NCBI RefSeq assembly: GCF_052857255.1
Contig: NC_135497.1
Location: 114,724,456 to 114,788,455 of the forward strand
Direction: 5' to 3'
DNA length: 64,000 nucleotides
Origin: Amblyomma americanum
Taxonomy: Eukaryota; Arthropoda; Arachnida; Ixodida; Ixodidae
The notes beneath the pieces are model-generated. The model was not told the DNA's origin and ran no database searches. It saw nothing but the letters and a program-made list of their open reading frames with translations. This document shows positions 44,389-60,300 of this stretch, in pieces. A program made the position numbers and the translations under genes. Numbering within the stretch: position 1 is the first letter of the stretch; each line of letters starts with the position of its first letter.

Positions 44389-45424
44389 CTGACACGAAAA
44401 AAGTTGCTCTCAAATGTATTTAGCCTTTTCATGGGATAGATGCAGCACTTGCATGAACGCTTCATTAAATTCGATCAGCTATCGATTTTAGTTAGTGCCT
44501 GCAAACGCTATCGGCAGCTTAAGCGTTGCGTTTATTCAATAAATTAAAACGGAGACTTGCCTGCTCAAACCAAATCGGCCTTCGCGCACAGCTGTACACG
44601 ACAGGCGGCTTTAAGAACGCCGAGTATGCGGTGGCAGTAGCCCAAGGAGAGTGTTGGCTCGGTGTCAGTAAATATTGCGACCGCTTTTTCTCCAGAGATA
44701 ATTACTAGCAGCTGTTAAAAGCAAAGCGCGATTCAGCGCGGGGCGCCGGCCAGCCTGCCACGTTGCCGGCGATTAGATCTGTTCTCGTAACGGCTATATG
44801 GGTTGCCGCCCTAAAAGAGACTGTAAATATTTGAGAAGCGGCTTTTGGGTGACGCCGCGGTCAAGTGCTGAGATTACAAAGACGGACCGGCATTTGAAAA
44901 ACGTTCCCACGATGGCGGCTACCGGCTTCACCAAGGATAACATCTCCTGACTGTGAGAACACGCTGTTTCCTGCAGCTGCAGGCAACGTTACCTCCGTGG
45001 CGCGGTATTTTCAGCCAAACAATAACAAACAGTGATGATAGCTTACGCCAGAATTCGGAATGCCCGATGATTCTTTCCGTATATATACAGTAGTTCAGTA
45101 TAGCCTATCTCGCGCGTGACAAAATTTTGTTCGCTCTACGTTTTTGGCACTAAAAATAAAAAGTAAAAAAATATAAGGGAAACGCTCCACCTACCTTTGC
45201 CAGCATACGGTTTTGTAATTACTTTGGCAAACCGATTGCTTTCGTTGCCCTGCGTTTATGATGTCACTACCGTTGTTACCGCGCATGCGCACTGGCACCA
45301 GGCATGCGCTTCAAAAGTCTTCAGGTGTAGCGTTGCTGAAGGCCACGATGAACGATAGGGCGGATTCGTGTGCTGTTCGAACGATCACAGACGCCGTGAG
45401 CGCCGCTTCTAATCACACATAATC

Positions 45425-45785
45425 GTGCAAAAAAATGGCTGTGGTTTAGCTCTGGTGAAACCTGGAGTGACGGGATAGCTAGATCTGGCCGAGTGGAACT
45501 CGCTCAGTCGAGTTGCAAAGTCAGTCTTTCGCCGCTCCGTTTCGCTGGGAGTTCCTTCTTCATCTTCGTCCCACACTTGACACGGCGCATGCGCACAGCT
45601 CTTGCAGCTGTTGCGCGCCGCGCCGCCGGCAGCAGCAGCTGCTCCACACCACGTGACCAACGGCCGCACCATGTGATCAACCCACGTGACAAACCATGTG
45701 ACCAACGGCGCCGCCACGGAGCTCGAGTGGCGCCACGCTGAAGGGTCGAAGAGGTGGCGTAGTGTAGCTGTCGCTACAAAAATCA
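45425..45785. repeat. dispersed repeat family A, copy 2
   Basis: Collinear with 9640-9985 from AAAAATGGCTGTGG to GTAGCTGTCGCTACAAAAA, including TTTCGCCGCTCCGTTTCGCT and GGCGCATGCGCACAGCT. It has an extra CACGTGAC-rich segment near 45650-45710. Confidence 0.75.
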
Positions 45786-46867
45786 AAAATCCGGTAGAAG
45801 TGAAATAACTCATATGTTGGAGGGGGCGGTAGAAGCCCTGAGATCAATGTGTCCAATCTCCCGCTCGATATGAGCAACCCATTGTAGACTGATAACATTA
45901 ATTTCTGTACTGGTGTTCAGTACAAAGCTAGTTCTCTCCGAGTTTCGTTGCATGCGATCTCTTTTGTATTTGTAATATTATCTGCAGCATCAGTGCGACG
46001 AGAGAAAAGATGCTCGGGCACTGTGGCGAACGGCTCAGGAGAGTTTAACTTCACTCTTGCGTTCCAAAGCTGCAGATATGCCGTAGGAAGGGGGCGCGAG
46101 CAAATTTCGACCACCTTGCCACTTTTAACGTGCACTGATGCTTTAGCAAACTGGCATATATACTTGGCGTATCTCCCCGATCGAAATCTTCAGCCTTCAC
46201 GTTCAGGTCTAATCTCAGTGCAGGGTCGCATGCCCCCGACGTCTGTCTCTGCACTTCACGTGCACTCTCGACTCGCACGGCTGGATACCTGGTCGCGCAG
46301 TCTCTTCGGCCGCCCCGCACCTTCTCCCGAAGCCGGCGTGGCGCGACCGTGTTGTCGCACCGGCGGCACCCAGCTGGCGCACGCGGCTGCTGAGAGAGCG
46401 CGGCACCGTTTCCGGCTCAGGTATTCCATCTCGCAGCCGCACTCATCAACGGCGCCGCACTGCTTCCTGAGATAGCCGCCACTGCTTATCACAGACAAGG
46501 GCGAGCGGCGACGGGCCTGGCCTGAGCGGCAGGCAGCATCCGGCCACCGTCACCCCGGGGGCTGTCCCCGGGAGAGGCTCACCGCGCGCCTCCGACACCT
46601 CGGCGACAGGTCACGTCTGATGTTTCTCCCGCATCGTTTTGGAGCACGGAGGAGAAGTCAACGCAGGATGTGAGTGCACATGCGAAATCGAATCCCAGTG
46701 CGAGTTGATTCCTGCAGCCGTGTCTTAAGCAGATAGATTTCCGAATGTAAGAAGAAAAGCGTGCGTGTCTATTTTTTTTTCCTCGACTGAAGTATAACGT
46801 TAATGCTTGCTGAGCTCGTAGAAGGTGCATCTTACTGGGGTGGTTGGTCAAAGCTGCCTAACAAGCT
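45786..46867. other. CpG-rich island with possible first exon; SINE remnant
   Basis: At 46090-46150 a worn SINE body in reverse orientation is visible (ATTTCGACCACCT, TTAACGTGCACTGAT). It lies inside the 175-codon plus frame 45948-46475, which argues against that frame being a gene. A CpG-rich island spans about 46280-46620, followed by ATG at 46620 and a donor-like GAT|GTGAGT at 46669/46670, which would give a 50-base coding start (MFLPHRFGARRRSQRR). Weak evidence for a host promoter and first exon. Confidence 0.3.
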
Positions 46868-47069
46868 CGAATGACTGATTTATGGTTTATGGTGGTTTTA
46901 CGTCCCAAAGCGACTCAGGCTATGAGGAACGCCGTAGTGAAGGGCTCCGGAAATTTCGACCACCTGGGGTTCTTTAACGTGTGCTGACATCGCACAGTAC
47001 ACGGGCCTCTAGAATTTCGCCTCCATCGAAATTCGACCGCCGTGGCCGGGATCGAACCGACGTCTTTTT
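46868..47069 (-). mobile_element. tRNA-derived SINE, minus orientation
   Basis: On the minus strand: B box GGTTCGATCCC, GAATTTCGATGGAGGCGAAA, TTCTAGAGGCCCGTGTACTG, CCCAGGTGGTCGAAATTTCC, then the 3' end TTTGGGACGTAAAACCACC and CATAAACCATAAA. The A-box half of the head is lost. Same subfamily as 42867-43011. Confidence 0.85.
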
Positions 47070-48624
47070 CGAATGACTAATGTGAGCAAATTCTTTTTAG
47101 ATTCAAACGTTTGCACTGGTTTTGGGAAGTCTTTTTGTTTGTTTCAAGCAACGTGAAATTGACGTGAAACTATATTTATTAAATTATTTTAGTATTTTTG
47201 TTAATTGGCGCGATAATTATTCAGAGGTAACCTCTTTGCGGGTGCAGCAAACCTGTTATGTCCTGAACTTTTCAGTGCCCCTGTCCTTAACAGGAACCAT
47301 TCGATATCATATGCGGCTGCAAAATGTGTGATTTTTTTGTTGCGCTCTCAAACCAAGTTACGTAAAGTCAGGCAATGTGTTACTAATATTGTCTTGAAAG
47401 CTTCGTTTGCATCTGTTACGAACTTAACGAAGGAAACCTAAAGCCTAATTCACGAATCTGCTGGCTTGTTGCAACGGCTGATGAACTACACCGTAAGAAG
47501 GCGCGGCAGGTGAGTAGTCGGCCACGGGAACCAGAGTAGTTACCCAGGAAGGAGTGGTTCACCTAACCAGAGATGTTTACTCTGGGAACCATGGTTACCG
47601 CGGAAGAAGGACGAAGAGGTCCACCTAGGACAAATGCTTCGAAATGCGCCACACGATGAGAGGGCCATTGATGGCACCGCGCGCCTAGAGCGGCGGTCAG
47701 TAAAGGAGTTATAGTCGTAAAGCATGCAAAATGTGAAAAAAACTCCGGACAATGCATCCGAACCGAAGAACACTTACTTCGAAAACAGCTCTCACCGTCA
47801 GCCACGTGACCGTTGATAATAACTTTATTACTCATTCTATTAAAATCAAAATACTACGTTCTTTTTGCAATAAGTAACAGACGAACCACTTCCAAGATGT
47901 GTGGTATGTTTCTTGAAAGCTTCATTCCATATGCAGCCATATAATCGTCATTTAATAATAATCAGGAAATACGATTCCTTTTAATCTGTGAACTTTGTTC
48001 GTGCTTTTAAAGGACCACCACAACGGGCTCTGTGCCGTATGTCTTGCGGATACAATATATATATATATTTTTTATCTTTCGTTAAGGTCTGCGCTTCTTG
48101 GTGTGCTAAAAAAGTGATTTTCTAGTTGGCACGTCATCTTTTGCGCAGTCTAATGCTTTAAATCGCATACAGGCTAATATAAAAGCCGCCCGTGACGAAC
48201 TGTCCGCTGAAGTTTTTTTTTTCCTCGATTCCTTATGACAGTAAAGCAGCGATAGTCGAAGGACTGACGAAGCTGCAGGGCGTAGAGTACAAAAGATCAT
48301 TTTTGTTTTAAGCGAAGTTTGTAAACACCCCTTCGATTCTTGCCATTGTATTGCGTGGCTATGTCTAAATTAGGTCTCCAGGAATTGATTTCCGCCAGAA
48401 TGCGCCACTTAGTACCTATTTATTTTTATTATACATTTACAGACATGCCCATGTTACAAGATCAGTACCACCTGTCAGTTTAGAAGATTTTTTATATTTA
48501 AATATAGTTCACTTAACGATCGATCATTGTTATCGAAATTTGCGTATATTGCCATGTTTTCGGTTGAGTGGACTATCAATGCAAAAAATTCACACCGACA
48601 CCTAATTACCATATGTGTTGGCAT
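47070..48624. other. unassigned AT-rich stretch
   Basis: No gene recognised. Contains a short (AT)n run near 48054-48070. Confidence 0.4.
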
Positions 48625-48754
48625 TGCGATAGCATTAGAACATGCTCATACCGCTACCGTAAGTGATGTCGCATCTGGTCTGGTGACGTAATTTCCCTGG
48701 AGCCAATGGGCAAATTTTATGGCCGACGATGATGAGGATTATAATGCTATCGCA
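48625..48754. mobile_element. 130-bp MITE
   Basis: Perfect 13-bp terminal inverted repeats, TGCGATAGCATTA (48625-48637) and TAATGCTATCGCA (48742-48754). The GATAGC(A/G)TTA core resembles the end of repeat family B (GCGATAGCGTTAA at 55835). No coding capacity. Confidence 0.75.
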
Positions 48755-49290
48755 CTAAAAAAATAGCCTAAGGCCTACCACCACGAGCCTCCTACATAAT
48801 TTAACCGCTTATTATTTCTATTTTTATTCTAGCCTACAAGAGATAAGCTCTATCAGTTCCTACGCGTTCTGACAAGGCGTCTAGCTTACTGCCCTCCTTC
48901 GTCATATCGACGCCGAGACGTCGCCGAAGAGAATCGCCAGAAGTCAATCACTAGAGTAAACAGCCATCAGATACAGCTGTCGCGACAGAGGGGGTGTGGT
49001 GAGAGGAAATGGGTACATGCATAGAAAAAAAAAAACAGGGGCATAAAGACGATTGTTTCGGGCTTGCGCGCCGGCGTAGGATCTGCTTGGCATAACACGC
49101 AGTATGTTGCACTTCTCTGTGGGCTGAGTAAAAATTGTCTTCCCACCGTCGCAATGTGAGGCGGTAATTATCAAGTCTACTTCATATTCTGCCTGTATAA
49201 ATTGCTATATGATCCACTCAACAGCAATAGTAATACCAAGAGGATAAAAAAAGGCAAACTGTAAATTTTATGCCCGCCTAAAGAAGGGCT
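48755..49290. other. unassigned stretch
   Basis: No gene or repeat recognised up to the fold-back element. Confidence 0.4.
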
Positions 49291-49908
49291 TACAGTCGGA
49301 TACAAGTCAAGAAGGCGTCAGGGTTACAATGCAGCGGAGGCTAGGCAGAAATGGGCAGGAGACACTCCTTTGTCCCCGTGCCAGGGCTCGGGTTAGCAGT
49401 GGGAAAGGGTGAAAGTTGGAGATAGAGTGCAGGGTCGCTATAGACGGACACAACTCAAGAACGCAGCAGTTTTTTTTCCGTCACAGGACCCCCTTCCAGC
49501 CAATAGCGTCGGCCGATTCTCATGGCCCTGATAGTGTGACAAAGCAGCGAATGGTAGATGAAAGGGGATAATTCATTCCCTCTATGGTCGGGGTAGATAC
49601 TCCTCTCCATTGTGGCGCCGCTTCCTGCATTGTCACGCTAGCAGGGTCATAAGAATCGGCCGACGCCATTGGCTAGAAGGGGGTCCTTTGACGGGGAAAA
49701 GCCGCTGCGTTCTTGAGTTGGATCCGACTATAGCGCTGATGAGCCCACTCCCCGCGGCGGGGGGCTAAGACCGTCGCCTTCCCCATCCTGCCTAACCACC
49801 GCGAGATAGAATTAACCGCAACGTCATGACAGTCGGTCGACACCACTGGCTGGAGGGCCTCCTTTGAGGAGTATTTTCCGCTGCCTTCTTGACTTGCGTA
49901 CTATTGTA
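49291..49908. mobile_element. fold-back element, outer member of a nested pair
   Basis: Inverted ends TACAGTCGGATACAAGTCAA (49291) and TTGACTTGCGTACTATTGTA (ending 49908) with about 27 paired bases continuing AGAAGGC/GCCTTCT. It is interrupted by the complete inner element 49438-49733. Confidence 0.75.
49438..49733. mobile_element. fold-back element, inner member, 296 bp
   Basis: Arms of about 115 bases: the left has ACAACTCAAGAACGCAGCAG, CCCCCTTCCAGCCAATAGCG and CGGCCGATTCTCATGG; the right is their reverse complement with few mismatches. The ends read TATAG...CTATA, so a TA target duplication (Tc1/mariner-like) is possible. No coding capacity. Confidence 0.82.
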
Positions 49909-53759
<3,851 letters not shown>

Positions 53760-53800
53760 GCTGTTTATGCCCCATAAAACCCCTCATTCATCATCATCAT
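53760..53800 (+). repeat. possible plus-strand LINE 3' end meeting (ATC)n
   Basis: GTTTATGCCCCATAAAACCC followed by CTCATTCATCATCATCATC resembles the 3' terminus of a plus-strand retroelement with an ATC-type tail, like the one near 63935. It joins the 3' tail of the minus-strand RTE-like element at the shared ATC tract. Confidence 0.4.
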
Positions 53801-54477
53801 CAGCCTGACTACGCCCACTGCAGGATAAAGGCCCCTCCCATACTTCTCCAATTAACTCTGTCCTGTGCCAGCTGAGGCCACCGTAACTCCGCAAACTTCT
53901 TAACCTCATCCGTCCGCCTAACTTTCTGCCGCCCCCTGCTACGCTTGCCTTCTCTTGGAATCCACTCTGCTACCCTTAAGGACCAGCGGTTATCTTGCCT
54001 TCGCATTACATCCCCTGCCCAAGCCCAATTCTTCTTCTTGAATACCACTAGGATGTCATTAATCCGAATTTGTTCCCTGCCCTGACCCAGATTGCCTTCT
54101 TCCTGTCTCTTAACTTTACACGTATCCCTTTCCTTTCCATAGCTCGCTGTGCTGTCCTTAAAATAAGTTAAACCTTTCAGTTATTTCCACGTTTCTGCCC
54201 ATAGGTGAGTATACTGATAAGATGCAGCTGTTTTACACTTTTCACTTCAGGAATATTGGTAAACTGCCATTCATGATCTGAGAGAACCTGCCCAGTGTGT
54301 TGCACCCCATGCTAATTCTTCGAGTTATTTCTCTCTCGTGATCCGGATCTGTGATCACTACCTACCATATGTACACGTATTCCCTTTCCACTTCCAGCAC
54401 CTCAACTCCAATTGTAAATGACGGAAGCCAACAGTCATCGAAACTAAGGAGCATGGGGGTTCTTTTTTTATTTTCCT

Positions 54478-54728
54478 TGTTTTTGTCATTGGGAGATTAA
54501 GAAAAGCAGAACAAAAAATAACCGCATGCCGCCGGTGAGATCCGAACCACGACCTCCGAATTTCTCGTCCGGTGCTCTACCAACTGAGCTTCGGCGACGG
54601 CTGTCCAATCTTCTGCTTTCGGGGATGTTTATGTGTAGTTCAAAAGAAAATTGCGAGCGCTCAACAGCGCCCCCTCGTCCATGGCGGCGGACGTATTACG
54701 TCCTGTGTTACCAATTTTAAATTGATGT
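54478..54728 (-). mobile_element. composite repeat C, copy 4, inserted in the RTE-like LINE
   Basis: On the minus strand: GGTAACACAGGACG, CCGCCGCCATGGACGAGGGG, ACACATAAACATCCCCGAAA, CCGTCGCCGAAGCTCAGTTG, GTAGAGCACCGGACGAGAAA, GTCGTGGTTCGGATC and a T-rich tail. RT sequence lies on both sides, so the repeat inserted after the LINE. Confidence 0.8.
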
Positions 54729-55167
54729 TCCATTCAGAGACTGTAGAACATTACTGTGGTTTTCTGCATATTAATTTTTAGACAAACCGTGCTGCTCTGC
54801 CTGTCGAAGTCCTTGATCATGCTCTGCAATTCATCCCTTGAGTGACATAGCAAGGCAATGTCATCACCGAATCGCCTGTTTCTAAGGTATTCTTCACTAA
54901 TGCTTATACCCGACTGTTCCCAATCCAGGCCTCTGAATACCTCCTCTAAAAATGCGGTGAAGAGCATAGGCGAGATCGTGTCTCCCTGCCTGACGTCCTT
55001 CCTTGTCGGAATTTTACAGCTGACTTTATGGATTACTATGGCGGCTGTGCACGCAGCCGTTATATATGTTTTCCAGTATGTTTACATGCGTATAATCGAC
55101 CCCCGGATTCCGTAATGCCTGCATGACTGATGAGGTTTCGACGGAGTCAAATGCTTTCTCATGATCG

Positions 55168-55170
<3 letters not shown>

Positions 55171-55198
<28 letters not shown>
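55171..55198. repeat. (AT)14 microsatellite inside RT sequence
   Basis: Lies between codons for HTLHI and HEKAFDSV in the minus-strand RT, where a conserved F-D residue pair is expected, so expansion replaced part of the catalytic motif. Confidence 0.9.
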
Positions 55199-55201
<3 letters not shown>

Positions 55202-55828
55202 GGGTATGGTTATATTCTGCGTACTTCTCTATCACCTGATTGACAGTGTGAATATATTCTATTGCACAGTAGCCTTTACAAAATGCCGCCTGATCATTTG
55301 GTTAATTGAAGTTCCAGGTTCTCCTGACTCTATTAGCGATTACCTTAGTAAATACTTTGTAGAGAACGGACAGTAAGGTGATCGGTCTATATTTTTTCAA
55401 GTCCTTGACGTCTTTCTATCGATTAAGATGATATCAGCGTTCTTTCAAGCTTCTGGCGCTCTCGAGGTCATAAAGCATTTCGTATAGAGGGTGGCTAGTT
55501 TTTCTAGCACAATCTCCCCTGCGTCCTTCAACAGATCTGCTGTTACCCGATCGTCACCAACTGCTTTCCCCCTTTGCATTGATCCTAAAGCTTTCTTTAT
55601 TTCCTGTTTTGTTACTGGCAGGATGTCCCAGTGCTGTGCACTACTGCCTCTCTCATTAAGCTCTTGGTTGCATTGGTTACTGTATAGATTTGTGTAGCAC
55701 TCTTCAGCTAATTTAACTATCTCATACATATTGCTAATGACATCGCTTTATTTGTCTTTTAACGCGTACATCTGATTTTTACCTACGCCTAGTTTCGGCT
55801 TCACTGCTTCTAGGAACACTACAACAGC

Positions 55829-56258
55829 TTTTAACGCGATAGCGTTAATGCTCCCGTTCTGCACAAAATCCGGCGTCGGCGTTCTGAGCGAAAAACCTAC
55901 GGCGAAGCAACCTAGGTGAGCCACATATACGTCACGTGACCTTGTGGCGTCATCACAACCTTCCCAGCGTATTTTGAACAAACTGACCACCGTGGCAGTT
56001 AAATTAATAGTTGTTCGCGAGAGGTTGCTCAAGCCCAACCGGTGGCAGCACCTGTCATCGCAGGGCAGTGGCGCATCGATTAACCGCTGGACCACTGCGC
56101 CAGAAAATGTATGAGGACTCCCAGGGATCTATGAGTGTGAAGTTGAGAATGAACAATTCCGCATGTATGGGCATTATTAACCCATTAACGCTATCGTGTC
56201 ACACCCTTAAGGCGGAGCTTAAGTGTCTCCTCCAATTTTTATGCACCCTCAGTGCGGG
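55829..56258. repeat. dispersed repeat family B, copy 2 (longer)
   Basis: Left end TTAACGCGATAGCGTTAA is a small palindrome; the right part has TTAACCCATTAACGCTATCG, an inverted relative of it. The interior matches 13890-14225. It begins exactly where the RTE-like linker ends, suggesting insertion into the LINE. Confidence 0.65.
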
Positions 56259-56722
56259 GAAAAATTACGTATTTCTCTTGCAGCTTTGCCGTGTATTGTG
56301 CATGCGTACAGTGAGCTTAGTGAAAATGGAACCTACTCCTTTTTCAATTGAATTTTTGTAGAAAATCCGAGTCTTCAAAACAACTCGTGTCACCGAATAG
56401 CAGAAACATGAACTAATAGCATGGCTGAAATGCTCGGCATGTTGCGTCCTTTCTGGCGATGCTGTTAAAGTATTCTGTTGTTTATGGTGCGAATCATTTC
56501 CTTGCGACACTTAGAAGAAGAACAAACAAGAGTAACGTGAGCTGGGCTATGAATAGAATTTTTAAAAAGGGGCGTCTCGCTCATCGGTGTACGCACAATG
56601 AGCGTTATTTTTCAATTGTTATGCGTTGCCCCGAATAGTTATAGAAGATGGCACGGTGTAGAAAGCGTGGAATAGATGGTCTGTAACCTCCGTGTACGTA
56701 GTTTTTGCGCATGTTTCGTTAC
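56259..56722. other. unassigned stretch
   Basis: No gene recognised. Confidence 0.4.
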
Positions 56723-57119
<397 letters not shown>

Positions 57120-59040
57120 TTGTCTTTTACCGTCCGAACAAAGTGTCTTCTCTAGAACCGACCTGCAGCCTTTGTGCGCAAATAAAATTGGTCTCTTATT
57201 AAAGATATGGTATACAGAAAGAGTGCCACAAGCCTGTGTTTTAATGTTTTACTTCTTCAACCGGTTCGCTCTGTTATTTCCTCTCCCTCTTGTCACTAGA
57301 CCGTCTGCGCGTACCCGACAAACCCTGATCAGGTCGAGTCAGGGGTGTCGGGCAAGCACATATCTGATCCCGAGTCGACTATTGTGCGCTTAATTACGCG
57401 AACTCGGGCGACTCAAGCCAGTCGAACGTAGTCAAGCGCTGTGCTGGGCAGAGTGAACATGGAAACGTGGTCTCCAAGGTCGCGGATTGCTGACACTGCC
57501 CCAGCGTTCCTGTTTCTGCTCTCACCTGCCGACTGGGGATATAGTGAAGGTCGCCGTGTGGGTAAATGTAACTAACGTTCCTCGTTCAGGCGGCCTGACT
57601 CGACCAGCTCCGCAGTTTGCCTTACCCGACCCGCTAGCGGTTGCATGAGCTCGACAACCGGTTTCCCACCCGACAGACGAGTTCAGCACAACTCCGTCGA
57701 GTTCGCGTGAGCGCCGCTATAGTGCGTGAAGGCCTGTTGCGTCATCCAGTTGTTACTCATGCATTTCCACTCGCTGCAACAATGAAAGGCAAATTATCTC
57801 AGAAGTTGAATACAGCTATGAATGCTCACAATTTACTAAAGACCTCGTCCCTCCGCATGGCTTGCTATCAAGGTGGTCGGTGCGTAATTCCGGATGTTGA
57901 GACAGCCTGTGGTACCATGTTCCACATGGAACCACCGCAACATCGAAATTTCAGGCGGTGTACCCTACCTTGCAAAGTGTTACTTTAAATTACATCCATT
58001 GCGCATCCGTGCAGGTCGGTGCGGTTTCAGGGCAATCAAAAGTTTGTTTCTTTATAGTTCTCTGAGTTCCTCTTCTTTGGTTGAGGTAATGCGTTTTATT
58101 ATATACTTTCTTTTAGACGTTACTAAGTGCTGTGTTCGCGTCAAATGCTTGGTTGCGATCTCCCGCAGATGAGGCACTTGTGATTTTCGTTGTCGAATTT
58201 CATACAATTTATTTCTGGGTACATACATCCCGATTATTCGTATGCTTTTCACTGCTGGACTGCCTGTTCTCCTAGTTTATCTTTGCATACTGCATAAAGT
58301 ACATGATACCTCGGCGTGCAGCGAGAGGGCGTAAAAGTGATAAATGTTCGGGGGCTGCTTTTAACGGGACAATGACACGCGGACAGAAATATCAAAAGCC
58401 GAAAAAAAAAGAGGTAAGAAGTTGGGCCGGAAATTCTGCTCGCATTTTTCGTTCCTGTAATTGCAGGGCAGCAGTTTGGACATTATGTCGAGGCAGCCGC
58501 CTTCTGTCTTTCTTCCTCCCCTAGCAAGGATTGTCCATCCACGCTGTGACTACTGGCCGTGTAAAAACAAGCTGTGATCCTCATAAAACTGCTACATGGC
58601 GCATTCAAAAGGATTATTTTCACCCCTCAAGTAAAATTTTTGTCCACTCGAACTGGTGGTAGCCGTTCTCACACTGTTAGGCCGCGCAATCAACTACGTG
58701 GGATTAGGGCAATGAAAAAGCGGAGTGCGATTATATTAATTATGTATTAATATTAATAGCCTAAGAATACGCCGTAATCTGGACCAACTCATTCCGTGCG
58801 GGAAAATCAAGTAGGGCATATTTGTAATAATGAAGTAGCAATTAAATTTCCCGCCTCAATCATTTCTGTGTTCTTTTTACAGCGTACTAATGGGGATACA
58901 TGTGGTCGTTTTTTTATTTTTTTTTCTCCCTTATTGTTTCCCCTTTGTGGACACCGACCGACGGTTCCGCATGTTGCGAGAGCTCCCAGCCTGTGGTATA
59001 CACACTGTGCAAACGACCCGTAGGTGCGTTAAGTACACCA
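57120..59040. other. unassigned stretch
   Basis: No gene recognised with confidence. A small cysteine-containing ORF is listed separately. Confidence 0.35.
57782..57988 (+). CDS. hypothetical 68-residue cysteine-containing ORF
   Basis: ATG in a favourable context (caacaATGAAAG). The N-terminal half is Lys/Asn-rich (MKGKLSQKLNTAMNAHNLLK); the C-terminal half has five cysteines (ACYQGGRCVIPDVETACG, CTLPCKVLL). Tick secreted peptides are often cysteine-rich, but no signal peptide is present and no spacing pattern matches a family I know. The frame is also open upstream of the ATG. Possibly an internal exon; otherwise chance. Confidence 0.15.
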   Translation: MKGKLSQKLNTAMNAHNLLKTSSLRMACYQGGRCVIPDVETACGTMFHMEPPQHRNFRRCTLPCKVLL

Positions 59041-60300
59041 AGAGTCCGGCCGAAGTCGTCGTTTATGAACTGAAGTATTCCCCTCTCTATAAAATGTGCA
59101 CACACACCTCCGCGGGACCCCTCCGGGAGGAGAGGGCGGAGGGAGCCCGAGGAAGGCAACTCTTTTGTCGCCGCGGTTAATGACAGCTAAAGAGGCTCGG
59201 CGCGCCGCTCTGTTATTGAGCCATCGACAGTCGAGTATTTCCCTCCCCTTCGGGAGCCCGAAAAACATCAGTGTGGCCGTCGCGAACGACCCCAAAAGCA
59301 TGCGCGGCCGCTAGGCCTAATAACTGTGTTTAGCGCCCGCCTGGCGGAGAACGCCTGTCGACAACTTGCCACCGTGTCACGTCCCGGGACCGCTACCGAA
59401 GCCTTGGGTGGAACCAGACGCAACCGGGTAATTTCGCAGGGGCCCCCGAACGAAAGCGGGAAAGGAGAAAATGGTCCGGCGGGGGGGGGGGGGGGGGGGG
59501 CTGTTTCTATGATCGCTTTGCAATATGATTGCCGCAGCCCCAGCCGGCTGCGGTCGCAGCGCGCAGACGTCGCTGCGGCGCGCGATAGTCTCGTCCACAC
59601 GCAGGCGTCGGCGCGAACACGCCGTCCCATCCGGACCTGCTCCTGCGTTTGTTCTTCTTGGCGAGCGCCTTTGTTTCGCCTTGACGTCACGTTTAAGTAC
59701 CCCTCCCAGGCAGTGACCTCTCCCGTACGAAAGCGAAATATGTAATTTGAATGAACGTGGCGGCGGGGAATTCGATCCTGACTTCTTGATTTCCGCCTGC
59801 TTCTGCCGCACCTCCGTCTCCGTTCAGCCCGTAATTTCGTTCGGGCTGTAATTCCGCAACGTTCGTCGCCACGGTCCTCGCGAGGTGGCGTAATCGGCCT
59901 TTAATTTTGTGCTTTCTCGGCCCTGTCAAAGAGCGCGGGCAACCCTCATGCCTATCATTAGGCCGCCGGGTGCCCCAGCGGTAGCGGCGAGACGACGACC
60001 GGGCGGCGTGCCCTTTGAGGCGACCTGCATGTACCACATCTGTATACATGCGTGCCAGCCGTTTGTCACCCATGGCGATGCCCCAGTTACGCACCGCGGC
60101 CGCTGCAGGGCTTCCAAGGGGCGCTGAAGGACACGTCAACTATGGGCGCTTCGCGCCTTGCATGTGCACGCCCAGCGCCGCGAGGCCGGCTGCGCCTTTT
60201 CTGGTATCTTGGCCGACCCGTAATTGCGGAGACACAGGAGCATTCGATGAAGTGTGCTTATTTTTTTTTTCCGTCGCACTCTTCTCTTCTTATTTAACTC
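59041..60300. other. CpG-rich island with overlapping open frames
   Basis: About 1.2 kb of GC- and CpG-rich DNA with a G20 run at 59481-59500. Frames of 90-148 codons are open on both strands (59268-59690, 59377-59811, 59693-60139 minus; 59326-59745 plus) without recognisable domains. The most economical view is an unmethylated promoter region or GC-rich exon of a host gene; direction unknown. Confidence 0.35.

Larger units (their letters stand above)
43012..45424. other. unassigned stretch apart from one candidate exon
   Basis: Outside 44088-44388 no gene or repeat is recognised. Short GC-rich and AT-rich segments alternate, with no long frame of interest. Confidence 0.3.
53796..55822 (-). 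mobile_element. RTE-like non-LTR retrotransposon, fragmented
   Basis: On the minus strand, from 5' to 3': linker EAVKPKLGVGKNQMYALKDK (about 55805), ILPVTKQEIKKALGSMQRGK and TADLLKDAGEIVLEKLATLY (RT fingers, 55600), EKAFDSVETSSVMQALRN (catalytic Asp region, 55150), RRFGDDIALLCHSRDELQSM (the FADD box, here FGDD, 54870), and the C terminus WAGDVMRRQDNRWSLRVAEW with KRSRGRQKVRR (53990). This end segment is typical of RTE-type endonuclease/RT proteins. Frameshifts, stops, a TA microsatellite at 55171 and a composite repeat at 54478-54728 interrupt it. The 3' end lies at an ATG-type tail (53785-53802). Confidence 0.75.

Noticed and set aside
45948..46475. 175-codon frame with a signal-like start
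   Set aside because: Contains a reversed SINE remnant and runs into GC-rich DNA open in several frames.
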